DNA of 64,000 bases from Arenibacter certesii DSM 19833 (GTDB taxonomy: Bacteria; Bacteroidota; Bacteroidia; Flavobacteriales; Flavobacteriaceae). A model generated the notes under the pieces. The model was not told where the DNA came from. It searched no databases and saw nothing but the letters and a program-made list of their open reading frames with translations. The position numbers were made by a program, and so were the translations under genes. The DNA is taken from assembly GCF_000429545.1 (NCBI RefSeq), contig NZ_AUCB01000004.1, forward strand, positions 155,464 through 219,463. The letters run 5' to 3'. Positions 52,780 to 62,965 of this stretch are shown in pieces (position 1 is the first letter of the stretch; each line of letters starts with the position of its first letter).

Positions 52780-55359
52780 ATGAATAGATTATGTAAAAAA
52801 AGCACCTTTGTTCTGGTCTTATTCCTGATGATTCCTCTGATTTTTTTGGGCCAGCAACGTACTGGAAATATTGTGGAATATTTTGGCAAGGAAAAAGTTG
52901 ATGACATCCATGAGGGAGAGGTTGTTCATGTTTTTAAAAAGGGCTTAGCCCTATCAGTTCCGACTTTGGGCGGAGAATCGCCAACATTTCCCGTTGACCG
53001 CGTATTTAACATGTTTCTGATGAATCCAAAAACGAAGGTATCTGAGGGAGCGGTTTTCGATATTGATTATTTAGGTCAAGAAATGAAATGGCGCACAATA
53101 GAGGTAGACAGTACAAATAGCTTTTCTGATAGAGGTCTGAGATCTAGTTATGTTTATCTGACACATTATTCGAGCACTGAAAAAACAGTATTGTTCGAAG
53201 CCTCGGGACATTCTGTAGTTTCAATAAATGGGTATCCCTATGAGGGTGACCATTATGATTTTGGTTGGAATCTTATTCCGCTGAAATTAGAAAAAGGGAA
53301 TAATACATTTGTATTAAAAGTAGGCCGTTTCCCCAGGATCAGAGCGCGACTATTAAAACCCAAATCAGAGGTGCAATTTACGACGCGTGATTTAACCGTT
53401 CCCGATCTACTAAAAGAGGAGAATAAAGAATATATAGCTGCCATTAGGGTAATCAATGCTACAGGGAATTGGGTGAAACAGCATAGTATAGTGGCTAAGG
53501 TTAATAAAGCCGAGCTTTCTACTGCTGTCCCCGATATTCCACCCTATACCGTTTATAAGATGCCTTTTTCCATTCCCAATTCCGACTTGGGTCAGGTTGA
53601 TGGTAAAGTGGAGCTACATCTGAGTTTACAGCGTAAAAATAAAGATATAGTCTCTAAGGAGACGTTATTTCTAGATGTGAAATCTAAATATAAGCACCAC
53701 AAGAGAACCTTTGTAAGTGCAATAGATCATAGTGTCCAATACTATAGTGTGGCACCCAATACCAAGAAAGATCAAAAGGGGGCGGCACTATTTCTTTCCG
53801 TACATGGAGCATCTGTAGAGGCAGTTAACCAGGCCAATGCCTATACACAAAAAGATTGGGGAACTTTGGTTGCACCTACTAATAGAAGACCATTTGGATT
53901 TGCATGGGAAGACTGGGGGAGAATGGACGCCATGGAGGTGTTGGCAGATAGTAAAAAGCTCTTTAAGCCCGATGAAAGTAAAATTTATCTGACCGGTCAC
54001 TCTATGGGAGGACATGGGACTTGGTATTTGGGAGCTACTTACCCCGACCATTTTGCGGCAATAGCACCATGTGCAGGATATCCTGATCTATTAATGTATC
54101 GCAACGGAAGATCGGATAGGATTTTGGCACTCACTGAAGAAGAGCGAAGTAAATATGGTGTTAGCCCCAAAATGTTTGAACGGTTGAGCACTGAAATTGT
54201 TCCCACGACAGTAGAAAACATCGTCGAACGGGCAGGGACACCAACCAGGACTTTAAAATTAATTAGGAACTACCTGCACCATGGGGTATATGTGCTACAC
54301 GGCGAAAAGGATAATGTAGTTCCTACGCACATAGCTCAGGATATGAGGGAGCGATTGGGGAAGTTTCATCCAGACTTTACTTATTATGAATATCCCGGAG
54401 GAACCCATTGGTATGGGAATCACAGTGTAGATTGGGACCCCATTTTTAATTTTTTCAAACGACGTACTATTCCCGAAGTAAAGGATATTAAAAAATTGGA
54501 GTTTAGTACCGGCTCTCCAGGAGTTTCTTCCACTTCCCATTTTATCACCATCCATCAGCAGCAAATTCCCTTTAAAATCAGTTCGTTTGAATTTTCATGG
54601 GAAAACAGTTTTAAAATAGAAACTGAAAATGTTTCCCTTATAGAAATAGATTTTTCACAAGTCCCAGGGGAGATCAATGCTATTGTTCTCAATGGTACGG
54701 AAATTCCCATAGCCTTAAAAGAAAGTACATTTTTTAAGGATACCAACGGGAATTGGAGCGTTGCTTCAAGACCTTCCAGGACTGAAAAAGGGCCCCATAG
54801 AAACGGAGGTTTTAAGGATGCTTTTAGAAACAATGTAATTTTTGTTTATGGGACTAAAGGCTCCAAATTAGAAAATGACTGGTATTATAATAAGGCAAGA
54901 TTTGATGCGGACACTTTTTGGTATAAGGCAAATGGTAATATTGAGTTGATTGCGGATACGGACTTTTCCCCAACAGATTATCCAAACCGCAATGTAGTGG
55001 TATACGGCAATAAAAGCAATAATGCTGCTTGGGGGAAATTATTGAAAAATAGTCCGGTTCAAGTGGCTAATAATATGCTTGATTTTGATGGTAGAAATTT
55101 AACAGGAAGTAATTGGGGCCTATATTTTATTGTTCCAAGAGAAGATAGTGATGTCGCAAGTGTGGGAGTAGTTACCGCTACAGGTATAGCTGGGATGAAA
55201 GCTGCTTATGCCAATCACTACTTGGTAAACGGAAGTACTTTCCCAGATTTCTTACTATTCGATGAAACTGTTTTGGACCAAGGAACCTCAGGCATCAAAA
55301 GTGCTGGATTTTTTGGGAATGATTGGTCTATTGAAAATGGCGATTTTGAATGGAAGTAG
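52780..55359 (+). CDS. large exported alpha/beta-hydrolase (esterase/peptidase-like)
   Basis: An 859-residue secreted protein: signal peptide MNRLCKKSTFVLVLFLMIPLIFLG, a beta-rich N-terminal region of about 290 residues (galactose-binding-like in pattern), a prolyl-oligopeptidase/PHB-depolymerase-type catalytic domain (about 330-570) and a beta-rich C-terminal region. The nucleophile is in LTGHSMGGHGTWYL, a catalytic Asp in HGEKDNVVP and the His in PGGTHWYGNHS. The reaction is hydrolysis of an ester or peptide bond in exported substrate, possibly feruloyl- or acetyl-carbohydrate. ATG 52780 gives the best signal peptide. Adjacent downstream gene is convergent. Confidence 0.85.
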   Translation: MNRLCKKSTFVLVLFLMIPLIFLGQQRTGNIVEYFGKEKVDDIHEGEVVHVFKKGLALSVPTLGGESPTFPVDRVFNMFLMNPKTKVSEGAVFDIDYLGQEMKWRTIEVDSTNSFSDRGLRSSYVYLTHYSSTEKTVLFEASGHSVVSINGYPYEGDHYDFGWNLIPLKLEKGNNTFVLKVGRFPRIRARLLKPKSEVQFTTRDLTVPDLLKEENKEYIAAIRVINATGNWVKQHSIVAKVNKAELSTAVPDIPPYTVYKMPFSIPNSDLGQVDGKVELHLSLQRKNKDIVSKETLFLDVKSKYKHHKRTFVSAIDHSVQYYSVAPNTKKDQKGAALFLSVHGASVEAVNQANAYTQKDWGTLVAPTNRRPFGFAWEDWGRMDAMEVLADSKKLFKPDESKIYLTGHSMGGHGTWYLGATYPDHFAAIAPCAGYPDLLMYRNGRSDRILALTEEERSKYGVSPKMFERLSTEIVPTTVENIVERAGTPTRTLKLIRNYLHHGVYVLHGEKDNVVPTHIAQDMRERLGKFHPDFTYYEYPGGTHWYGNHSVDWDPIFNFFKRRTIPEVKDIKKLEFSTGSPGVSSTSHFITIHQQQIPFKISSFEFSWENSFKIETENVSLIEIDFSQVPGEINAIVLNGTEIPIALKESTFFKDTNGNWSVASRPSRTEKGPHRNGGFKDAFRNNVIFVYGTKGSKLENDWYYNKARFDADTFWYKANGNIELIADTDFSPTDYPNRNVVVYGNKSNNAAWGKLLKNSPVQVANNMLDFDGRNLTGSNWGLYFIVPREDSDVASVGVVTATGIAGMKAAYANHYLVNGSTFPDFLLFDETVLDQGTSGIKSAGFFGNDWSIENGDFEWK

Positions 55360-55661
55360 TTCAGGTCATTATCTTTATCTGGTACAACCTATTAGGAGTT
55401 CACTGTGATTATAGTAGAAACCACAGTTTTTTAATTAGATAAGCTACACGTCTATTATTTGTGGTTAATGGTTAATATGCTGCGTTAAGGATTGCACTTA
55501 AGGGAATTACAATGAGTGTTTTCACTTTTAATTTCTTTAAATGAGTATTGATTTAAGACTTAAAGAAAAGCCAATAAATCGCAATGGATTTATTGGCTTT
55601 TTAGTTATCTTGAACTTTTAGGTGCGTATATTTTCCAACTAACCTTTATTATTTGAAGGCT
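55360..55661. other. 302-bp gap between convergent genes
   Basis: No gene seen. The only structured element is the terminator at 55566-55602. Confidence 0.5.
55566..55602. terminator. bidirectional terminator between the esterase and GH20 genes
   Basis: AAAAGCCAATAAAT (55566-55579) pairs perfectly with ATTTATTGGCTTTT (55588-55601), with T-rich sequence on both sides. Confidence 0.85.
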
Positions 55662-57281
55662 CTAATCTTTTAAAATTGTTTTGTAAGTGTGTTTACTTTT
55701 TTTCCAATCTATTAACTTGGAAGGGTAATATTTTACGTTCATTTTATCTAGGTATGGGGCCTGGTTCCCTACTCTAACTTTATAATCTTCCCAATTTCTA
55801 TTTTCTTCGGTACTCCATCCAAGTTCTGCATGCCCGATTACCCTAGGAAAGGCCAAATACTCCAACTCTTCCATATTAGTAATAGTCTCTGACCAAAGTG
55901 GCGCTTCTATTCCCAAGATGTGCTCCTTATTAATTCCCTTAATATACTTTTCTGGAGTCCAAATATAGGCAGTATCTACAGGGATATAACCTGCCCAATG
56001 CAAACCGTACTGGGAAACGGTGTCATATTTCATATCTAAATATGCCTTTTTACCAGGAGCCAAGATAACTTTCATTCCTTTTTCAACGGCAATCTTGGCA
56101 TTCTCTTCGTTGCTCCAAAATTGGGCTATAGCGGTAGTGTCAATATCGGCATGGACTATTTCATCCCAACCTATCATTCGCTTGTTATATTTTTTGACAA
56201 TTTTATCCACTCTGGAAATAAAATAATTAAAGTCCGCTTTCTTTGTAACCAAACTTTCATCCCCTCCTGCATGGAAATAAGGGCCGGGGGTTATTTCAGA
56301 AATCTCCCTAACTACATCGTCTATAAAAGCGTAAACTGTATCTTTCCTGGTGTCAAAAGTGCTAAAGCCTACTTCTATCCCAGTATGGGGTTCTATCTTT
56401 TTTCCATTTCCGTTAAGAAAGGGGTAAGCTAGGGACGCCGCATTGGTATGTCCTGGCATATCCACTTCAGGGATGATGGTTATGTATTGTTTGGCAGCAT
56501 AAGCTACTATGTCTTTATAATCCTCTTGGGTATAGAATCCGCCGGGACCACCACCTACTTCAGAGCTTCCACCAATTTCGGTAAGTTTTGGCCAAGACTT
56601 TATTTCAATTCGCCATCCCTGATCGTCCGTGAGGTGTAAGTGTAGTGTGTTCATCTTATAATAGGCCAAAAGGTCTATATATTTCTTAACGTCTTCCACG
56701 TTAAAGAAGTGTCGTGCCACATCTAACATAGAACCCCGGTATTCAAAATTAGGATGGTCTGCAATTTCTCCTGAGGGGATTAGCCACATTTCAGTATCAG
56801 AAAGGGTGTCATTGCTAATTTCGGGAATAAGTTGTCTAAGAGTCTGTACGCCTCTAAAGGCACCTTCAGCGGTGGTTGCACTTAAAATAACGGAATCTTG
56901 AGATATGGTTAGTTCGTATGCTTCATTATTGGTGTTATCGCTTCCTTCCAATTGTTTAATTAAAATGACCCTATCGGAAGATGAACTGGACATGTTGTTT
57001 ACTACAAGGTCCAATTGTGTATGCCATTTTATTTTATCGGATAAATATTGTGCCACTGCATGTAAATCTTCTGAATCTGGTGAAGTGTGTATAACGGTGT
57101 TTTGGTCCAACCCAAAAGCACTGTTAGTTGCATTTATCTTCAACGGTTTGGGAATCATATTTTCCTTGGCCAAATCGGTTTTGGGAAAATCGATGATTTT
57201 CTTTTTTTTCTGTTCACATGCTGTAATTGCTAAGACTGCCGTGAGAATCAGAATTGATTTAAGAAGAGAAGTTATTTTCAT
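55662..57281 (-). CDS. GH20 beta-N-acetylhexosaminidase lipoprotein
   Basis: A 539-residue lipoprotein (lipobox AITAC, Cys22) with GH20b N-terminal domain (about 40-170) and GH20 catalytic TIM barrel (about 175-510). The catalytic acid pair is in FHAGGDESL (Asp-Glu), and MLDVARHFFNVEDVKKYIDLLAYYKMNTLHLHLTDDQGWR is the family signature (HLTDDQGWR). Cleaves terminal GlcNAc/GalNAc from chitin oligomers or glycans at the cell surface. Followed 29 bp away by an SGNH hydrolase gene read in the same direction. Confidence 0.95.
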   Translation of the reverse strand: MKITSLLKSILILTAVLAITACEQKKKKIIDFPKTDLAKENMIPKPLKINATNSAFGLDQNTVIHTSPDSEDLHAVAQYLSDKIKWHTQLDLVVNNMSSSSSDRVILIKQLEGSDNTNNEAYELTISQDSVILSATTAEGAFRGVQTLRQLIPEISNDTLSDTEMWLIPSGEIADHPNFEYRGSMLDVARHFFNVEDVKKYIDLLAYYKMNTLHLHLTDDQGWRIEIKSWPKLTEIGGSSEVGGGPGGFYTQEDYKDIVAYAAKQYITIIPEVDMPGHTNAASLAYPFLNGNGKKIEPHTGIEVGFSTFDTRKDTVYAFIDDVVREISEITPGPYFHAGGDESLVTKKADFNYFISRVDKIVKKYNKRMIGWDEIVHADIDTTAIAQFWSNEENAKIAVEKGMKVILAPGKKAYLDMKYDTVSQYGLHWAGYIPVDTAYIWTPEKYIKGINKEHILGIEAPLWSETITNMEELEYLAFPRVIGHAELGWSTEENRNWEDYKVRVGNQAPYLDKMNVKYYPSKLIDWKKSKHTYKTILKD

Positions 57282-57310
57282 AATATATATGTGTTGATAA
57301 AAGTTATTAT

Positions 57311-57979
57311 TTATTTAGTGGTGTTCGTATTCTCGTTGTTCATAATGGGAGCGATTACAGAGAACCACAGGTCATATCCTTTTTCATTTAGATGTAATCC
57401 GTCCTTTATGAAAATATCTTGCCTAACATGCTTTCCATTTAGCATGGCATTCCACACATCAGCATATTCCACTCCAGCTTCTTTACGCGCTAGTTTTTTA
57501 AATTTTCTATTCAATTTTTTGTACTTTCTTTTATAGTTCCAACGGGCAGTGCTGGGTTTGGCGGAGATGAGGATGATTTGAACGTTTTTGTTTTCTTTTT
57601 TTATATTGGCTATTATTTGCTCAGTGGTCTCAATAATTTGTTTAGGTCTTTTATTTGAGACGATATCGTTGTCGCCTTCATATATAAAGACGTTCTTAGG
57701 GTTAAAGCGCAGAATTAATTCTTCTAGATGTTGTAATAGGTCGGTAGCTTGGGATCCTCCAAACCCGGTGTTTACTATTTGATGTCCTGGAAACATCGAT
57801 TCAAGGTTATTCCACATTCTTATACTGGAACTTCCTGTAAAAACAGTGGTCTCTTTGCTACTATCCCATATAGTATCGTATTTTGCCTTAAGGGCCTGAA
57901 CTTCGTTGTTGTAAGCCCAATTATTTTGGCCAAATGCAATTGCGGATAATAAAAAAAGAAGATAGAATCGAGGTTTCAA
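57311..57979 (-). CDS. exported SGNH/GDSL-type hydrolase
   Basis: A 222-residue exported hydrolase with signal peptide MKPRFYLLFLLSAIAFG. SGNH blocks: FTGSSSIRMW (block I Ser), VNTGFGGSQ (block II Gly), IYEGDNDIV (block III Asn) and DGLHLNEKGY (block V Asp-His). Such enzymes deacetylate sugars or polysaccharides. TTG at 57979 is the likely start. It is the first gene of a probable two-gene unit with the GH20 enzyme, which suits deacetylation plus hydrolysis of the same glycan, though the link is inferred. Confidence 0.85.
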   Translation of the reverse strand: MKPRFYLLFLLSAIAFGQNNWAYNNEVQALKAKYDTIWDSSKETTVFTGSSSIRMWNNLESMFPGHQIVNTGFGGSQATDLLQHLEELILRFNPKNVFIYEGDNDIVSNKRPKQIIETTEQIIANIKKENKNVQIILISAKPSTARWNYKRKYKKLNRKFKKLARKEAGVEYADVWNAMLNGKHVRQDIFIKDGLHLNEKGYDLWFSVIAPIMNNENTNTTK

Positions 57980-58122
57980 ATTCGTGAAAATTAAAGGTTA
58001 AATTAATTATATCGTAGGAATTGACAAACAAATTTCGACAGGGAACACCAGAGGTGTGCTATTGGTATTTATTTTTATCGTTAATAGTCGGTAAAATATG
58101 ATTTATTTTAAAGTATTTAAGG

Positions 58123-59370
58123 TCACTCTTGTACAAGGGACTGATACACCATCTGTCTCATTTTTTCACCATAATAGTTATTGTAAGGCTGTAATTGGCT
58201 CATTAAAATAACCACAAGCTCCTCTTTGGGATCAATAAAGAAATAAGTGCAATAAGCGCCACTCCAATAATACTGTCCAACAGACCCTAAACTTTTACTG
58301 TCTGCCAAGTTTGTAGTAATTCCAAAACCAAGTCCAAAACCTTGTCCAGGAGCCTGATAAAGATCGCTTACCTGATTCATGGTCATTATTTCTATAGTTT
58401 TGGGACTTAGCAAATGTTTGCCATTATACTCCCCCTTATTGAGCAACATCTGGCAGAATTTCATGTAGTCTGAAGCGGTAGAAAAAAGACCATGGGTGCC
58501 GCCGTAGATAGTATTACCCTCTATAGGCAATTGGTTGGGAGAATTTATAAGTTTCCCATTTTTATCAATACTGTGGACAGGCATCCATCTGTAACGATTA
58601 TCCTGGGATATGTTGTATCCTGTATCTTCCATTTCTAAGGGTTCAAAGAGACGTGTTTTTAGAAATTCAGAGGTGGTCAATCCACTAAAGTGTTCTATAA
58701 GGAGTGAGAGTACATCCGGCGAAGCACTATAGTACCATTGTTCCCCTGGTTGTCCTACTAAAGGTAATTTTAGCATTGCATTTACGCTACTTTCAATGTT
58801 TTTATGAGGCTCTGAGTAAAGCGCCTTTACATAGTCATTATCTAAAGTTGTTCCCCCTAACCCATGTGAGAACCCAGCGGTATGTGTCAATAGGTGGTTA
58901 ATGGTAATTTCTTTATTTGCCGGGACAGTCTCCCCTTTAACGCCCTGTTCTACGTTTTTTGCTACTCGTATATTTTTAAATTGAGGGAGGTATTTGGATA
59001 CTGGGTCGGTTAATGAGAAATATCCTTCTTCATACAACATCATAAAGGCCGCGGTTACAATGGGCTTGGTCATGGACATAATATGGAAGAGTTGATCTTG
59101 CTTAATGGGAGAACTATCCGTCATACTGCTATAACCATAGGCCGCTTTGTGAATTACCTCTCCTTTTCTAATAATATATGAGACGGCTCCTGGAATTCTT
59201 TCTTCCTCAATTTCTTTCTGTAAGAACTTATCATATCTGTGTAATCTTTCTTTGTCAACACCAGCAATAACAGCATTGGACGCCTCCTTGATAATGGATT
59301 GCCCGAATGCCAAGGAGCCAAAAAACAACAAAAAACTTAGGATAGGGAACAGGCGTTTGGTGGTATTCAT
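58123..59370 (-). CDS. exported beta-lactamase-fold serine hydrolase
   Basis: A 415-residue protein with signal peptide (MNTTKRLFPILSFLLFFGSLAFG, ATG 59370) and a class C beta-lactamase/DD-peptidase-like domain. The SxxK motif is FHIMSMTKPIV, the YxN-like element is YYSASPD (Tyr-Ser-Ala), and the third HxG-like motif is GGTHGLFSTASDYMKF. Group members are esterases, carboxypeptidases or cyclic-imide hydrolases; not a true antibiotic-resistance enzyme. The SMP-30 gene precedes it on the same strand, 55 bp away. Confidence 0.87.
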   Translation of the reverse strand: MNTTKRLFPILSFLLFFGSLAFGQSIIKEASNAVIAGVDKERLHRYDKFLQKEIEEERIPGAVSYIIRKGEVIHKAAYGYSSMTDSSPIKQDQLFHIMSMTKPIVTAAFMMLYEEGYFSLTDPVSKYLPQFKNIRVAKNVEQGVKGETVPANKEITINHLLTHTAGFSHGLGGTTLDNDYVKALYSEPHKNIESSVNAMLKLPLVGQPGEQWYYSASPDVLSLLIEHFSGLTTSEFLKTRLFEPLEMEDTGYNISQDNRYRWMPVHSIDKNGKLINSPNQLPIEGNTIYGGTHGLFSTASDYMKFCQMLLNKGEYNGKHLLSPKTIEIMTMNQVSDLYQAPGQGFGLGFGITTNLADSKSLGSVGQYYWSGAYCTYFFIDPKEELVVILMSQLQPYNNYYGEKMRQMVYQSLVQE

Positions 59371-59425
59371 ATTATTTGGATATATGGTGTTTTGTTCCTT
59401 TTTTTTATGAGTTATTGGATAGCTT

Positions 59426-60337
59426 TTAGCGGACCCCTGATACATTCATATCCAGGGTGTAAACGGTGTTCATCGCCGTAATAAAAAGGGTTTTTTGATC
59501 CTTTCCTCCAAAAGTGACATTGGCCGTCCAATTTTGGTCTATAGGGATATGAAGAATTTTCTCTCCCTTTTTATTGAATACGATAACTCCCTTGCCTGTA
59601 AGATATACATTTCCCTTGTTGTCTAGTGTCATCCCATCGGAGCCTAGATTTGTGAATAAGGTTTTATCGCTTAAACTACCATCGGTATTCATCTTATAAG
59701 AATAGGTCTTTTTGTCACCTATATCCGCGACATAGAGTGTCTTACCATCAGCGCTACCTATAATCCCGTTAGGCTGTACTAAGTCATCGGCTACAACGGA
59801 TATATTTTTTTTGTCCGGTGACAAGTAATACACCTGCTGTTTCTCTAGTTCCATTTCGGTTCTTTTCCAATAATCTCTCTGGTAGTAGGGGTCGGTAAAA
59901 TAAATTCCACCTTTTTTATCTACCCAGAGATCATTTGGGCCATTTAATTTTTTACCCTTGTAATCATCTATTAAAACCGTAACCTCTTTATTGCTGGTAT
60001 CTATTTGCCATAACTGATTTTTTTCATCGGCACACGCCAAAAGATTACCCTCGTTATCAAAATAAAGACCGTTAGATCTCCCTGATGGTTCCATAAAAAC
60101 AGAGACGGAGTTATTAGCGGCAGACCATTTTACGATACGGTCGTTAGGCTGATCGGTAAAATAGATATCTCCATTGGGTGCCATTGCTGGCCCTTCCGTA
60201 AATGAATAGGTGTCGGACACTACCTTGAGTTCGGCCCCATTTGCAATTAAAGGTGTTTCCTGAGATTTACAGGATAAGCTTACTAATAGGGAAATTCCCA
60301 ACAAGAAGTTTAAAGTGGGATGGTTTGTAGCGGTCAT
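59426..60337 (-). CDS. SMP-30/gluconolactonase-family lipoprotein
   Basis: A 303-residue lipoprotein (lipobox SLSC) with a six-bladed propeller. FTEGPAMAPNGDIYFTDQPNDRIVKW, RSNGLYFDNEGNLLACADEKNQLW, GKKLNGPNDLWVDKKGGIYFTDPYY and QPNGIIGSADGKTLYVADIGDKKTY are SMP-30 blades with the metal-ligand Glu/Asn/Asp residues. Typical activity is lactone hydrolysis of sugar acids. It is co-directional with the serine hydrolase. The ATG at 60337 is chosen over TTG 60349. Confidence 0.9.
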   Translation of the reverse strand: MTATNHPTLNFLLGISLLVSLSCKSQETPLIANGAELKVVSDTYSFTEGPAMAPNGDIYFTDQPNDRIVKWSAANNSVSVFMEPSGRSNGLYFDNEGNLLACADEKNQLWQIDTSNKEVTVLIDDYKGKKLNGPNDLWVDKKGGIYFTDPYYQRDYWKRTEMELEKQQVYYLSPDKKNISVVADDLVQPNGIIGSADGKTLYVADIGDKKTYSYKMNTDGSLSDKTLFTNLGSDGMTLDNKGNVYLTGKGVIVFNKKGEKILHIPIDQNWTANVTFGGKDQKTLFITAMNTVYTLDMNVSGVR

Positions 60338-60530
60338 AGGATTCTTCAATATTTAAAATGGTTATAAATTGTATTTATTGATCTTACTTTCAACATTCAA
60401 TAGCTTAATTGGCCCAATTAAGTTTGTAGTTCTTTACAAGCTTTGTTTATTAGGTAGTTTATTGGTGTTAATCCTCTAAAGTTAGCCAAAAAACTCGGGA
60501 TTACGGAAGTCTCATCCCGTGGAGAGTTTG

Positions 60531-60538
60531 TATTTTTG
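60531..60538 (+). promoter_or_regulatory. -7 promoter element for mazG
   Basis: TATTTTTG matches TAnnTTTG, 16 nt before ATG 60555, and overlaps a longer GTG frame, supporting the ATG start. Confidence 0.5.
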
Positions 60539-60554
60539 TGAAAAAGCTATTTTT

Positions 60555-61328
60555 ATGAATTCCAGGGAAACCCAGTTGCAGGCCTTTGATCGATTGTTGA
60601 CTATTATGGATGAGTTGCGAGAGCAATGTCCATGGGATAAAAAGCAAACCATGCAAAGTCTTAGGCATCTTACTATCGAGGAAACATATGAATTAGGTGA
60701 TGCGATATTGGACAACGATTTAGAGGAAGTTAAAAAGGAGCTCGGTGATGTACTGCTGCATATTGTTTTTTATGCTAAAATTGGTAGTGAGAAAAAGGAT
60801 TTTGACATTGCTGATGTGGCCAATGAGATCTGTGATAAATTGATCAACAGGCATCCACATATTTATGGTGATGTTCAAGTACAAGACGAAGAGGAGGTGA
60901 AACGGAACTGGGAAAATATAAAGCTAAAGGAAGGGAAGAAAAGTGTCTTGGAAGGAGTGCCCAAAGGATTGCCCGCTTTAGTGAAAGCTAGCCGTATTCA
61001 AGATAAGGTAGCCGGAGTTGGTTTTGATTGGGAGAAGCCAGAACAGGTATGGGAGAAGGTTAAAGAAGAGTTGAAAGAATTTGAGGAGGAGGTAAGCAAT
61101 AATAACGAAGATGCTATGGAAGCCGAATTTGGGGATGTGCTATTCTCAATGGTCAATTATGCTCGATTTCTAAAAATCAACCCCGAAAATGCGCTGGAAC
61201 GTACCAATAAAAAATTTATTAAACGGTTTCAATATTTAGAAGGCAAGGCCAAAGAGCAGGGTAAAGCTTTAAGAGATATGACCTTGAATGAAATGGATGT
61301 TTTTTGGGAAGAGGCTAAAACGGTTTAA
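60555..61328 (+). CDS. mazG: MazG nucleoside triphosphate pyrophosphohydrolase
   Basis: A 257-residue tandem all-alpha NTP pyrophosphatase. The first MazG domain has CPWDKKQTMQSLRHLTIEETYELGDAI (EExxE...) and KKELGDVLLHIVFYAKI; the second has EKVKEELKEFEEEV and MEAEFGDVLFSMVNYARF. It hydrolyses (d)NTPs to NMP and pyrophosphate, cleaning aberrant nucleotides. Length equals the full E. coli-type enzyme. Followed by a MATE transporter gene with its own promoter. Confidence 0.96.
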   Translation: MNSRETQLQAFDRLLTIMDELREQCPWDKKQTMQSLRHLTIEETYELGDAILDNDLEEVKKELGDVLLHIVFYAKIGSEKKDFDIADVANEICDKLINRHPHIYGDVQVQDEEEVKRNWENIKLKEGKKSVLEGVPKGLPALVKASRIQDKVAGVGFDWEKPEQVWEKVKEELKEFEEEVSNNNEDAMEAEFGDVLFSMVNYARFLKINPENALERTNKKFIKRFQYLEGKAKEQGKALRDMTLNEMDVFWEEAKTV

Positions 61329-61508
61329 AGCCCAATATCTATTATAAAATCTTTCTATTAGTATTTCTTAGTGTTGCCTCTTTCAATTCCAGACGGGGGT
61401 TGGTTTGGCGATACTGCTTTTAATTTATTTGTAATATACTATTGAGGTATTCTGTACCTAAAATTCGGTTCGGATACTTTATCTTTGCCCCTTTAAAAAA
61501 AATAAGTC

Positions 61509-62903
61509 TTGCTACAGAAATATACAAAGGAGTTTAAGTACAACTTAATGTTATCCTTTCCGGTTATTTTGGGAATGCTGGGGCATACTTTTGTCCAGTT
61601 TGCTGATAATATTATGGTAGGCCAGTTGGGAACAGCAGAGCTTGCTGCGGTTTCGCTTGGGAATAGCTTTGTGTTTATCGCTATGTCCTTAGGAATAGGA
61701 TTTTCTACTGCCATAACCCCATTAGTAGCTGAGGCCGATGGGGCCAATAATACGGCTGATGGGAAAAGTGCTTTAAAACATGGCTTGGTGCTGTGTACCA
61801 TTATGGGGCTTGGACTCTTTGGAGTTATACTTTTGGCCAAACCGCTAATGTACATGATGAAGCAGCCTGTAGAAGTTGTAGAATTGGCAATGCCATATTT
61901 AGACCTCGTTGCTTTTTCCTTAGTGCCCATGATTATTTTTCAGGCACTAAAACAATTTTCCGAAGGACTATCACAGACTACCTATCCTATGTATGCTACA
62001 GTAATTGCCAATGTGGTAAACATTGTACTTAACTACTTACTCATATTTGGTAATTTTGGTTTTCCAAAAATGGGAATTGTAGGTGCGGCTATAGGGACCT
62101 TGATTTCCCGAGTGGTCATGGTTATATTTTTGTGGGTACTTATTAAGCGAAAAGAGAAGTTTAAAGAGTATGTAACCGGTATCAATTTCAGGAAAATAGA
62201 GAAAAAGGTGATGAAAAAAATCATAGATCTCGGTTTTCCTTCGGCGCTGCAAATGTTTTTTGAAGTAGCTATTTTTACCGCTGCCGTTTGGATTAGTGGT
62301 GTTCTGGGTAAAAATGCCCAAGCTGCAAATCAGATTGCACTAAACTTAAGTAGCATGACGTTTATGGTGGGTATGGGGCTTGGTGTCGCTGCTATGATAC
62401 GGGTAGGAAACCAAAAGGGACTGGGTTCGTTTAAAGAATTAAGGCGTATTGCCCAATCCATATTTCTACTTACCTTTTTATTGGAGGTAGTCTTCGCTAT
62501 TTCTTTTATCCTTTTAAAAGATTGGTTGCCTACCATTTATTTGGATGTTGGTGATATGGCTAATATACAGGACAACACAGAGGTTATTAAGTTGGCTGCT
62601 CAGTTGCTTTTTGTTGCGGCATTTTTTCAAATTTCAGACGGGGTGCAAGTAGTTGTACTGGGAGCTTTGCGTGGTTTACAAGATGTAAAGGTGCCTACTA
62701 TGATTACTTTTGTGGCATATTGGCTTATTGGTTTCCCAATCAGCCTTTATCTAGGAGTTTATACCCACCTAGGTAGTATTGGAATATGGATTGGATTGTT
62801 GGTGGGACTTACTGCATCTGCTATAATGTTGTATATTCGATTTAATTATTTGACCAGAAAATTAATACAGACCAAGGATATTTTAGTCCAAAATAAAGCA
62901 TAA
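61509..62903 (+). CDS. MATE-family efflux transporter
   Basis: A 464-residue membrane protein with 12 helices in two six-helix halves. Helix 1 LMLSFPVILGMLGHTFVQFADNIMVGQLGTAELAAVSLGN is the MATE signature, and the second repeat begins at about residue 235 (KKIIDLGFPSALQMFFEVAIFTAAVWISGVLG). Exports cationic or other drugs using Na+ or H+. TTG 61509 (MLQKYTKEFKYN) is the start because no in-frame ATG precedes helix 1; a -7 element TATCTTTG lies at 61480-61487. Confidence 0.93.
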   Translation: MLQKYTKEFKYNLMLSFPVILGMLGHTFVQFADNIMVGQLGTAELAAVSLGNSFVFIAMSLGIGFSTAITPLVAEADGANNTADGKSALKHGLVLCTIMGLGLFGVILLAKPLMYMMKQPVEVVELAMPYLDLVAFSLVPMIIFQALKQFSEGLSQTTYPMYATVIANVVNIVLNYLLIFGNFGFPKMGIVGAAIGTLISRVVMVIFLWVLIKRKEKFKEYVTGINFRKIEKKVMKKIIDLGFPSALQMFFEVAIFTAAVWISGVLGKNAQAANQIALNLSSMTFMVGMGLGVAAMIRVGNQKGLGSFKELRRIAQSIFLLTFLLEVVFAISFILLKDWLPTIYLDVGDMANIQDNTEVIKLAAQLLFVAAFFQISDGVQVVVLGALRGLQDVKVPTMITFVAYWLIGFPISLYLGVYTHLGSIGIWIGLLVGLTASAIMLYIRFNYLTRKLIQTKDILVQNKA

Positions 62904-62965
62904 AAACAATTGTATATTCTTGATCTGATTAAGGAAGGATATACCTATACTAAACAATAAAACTT

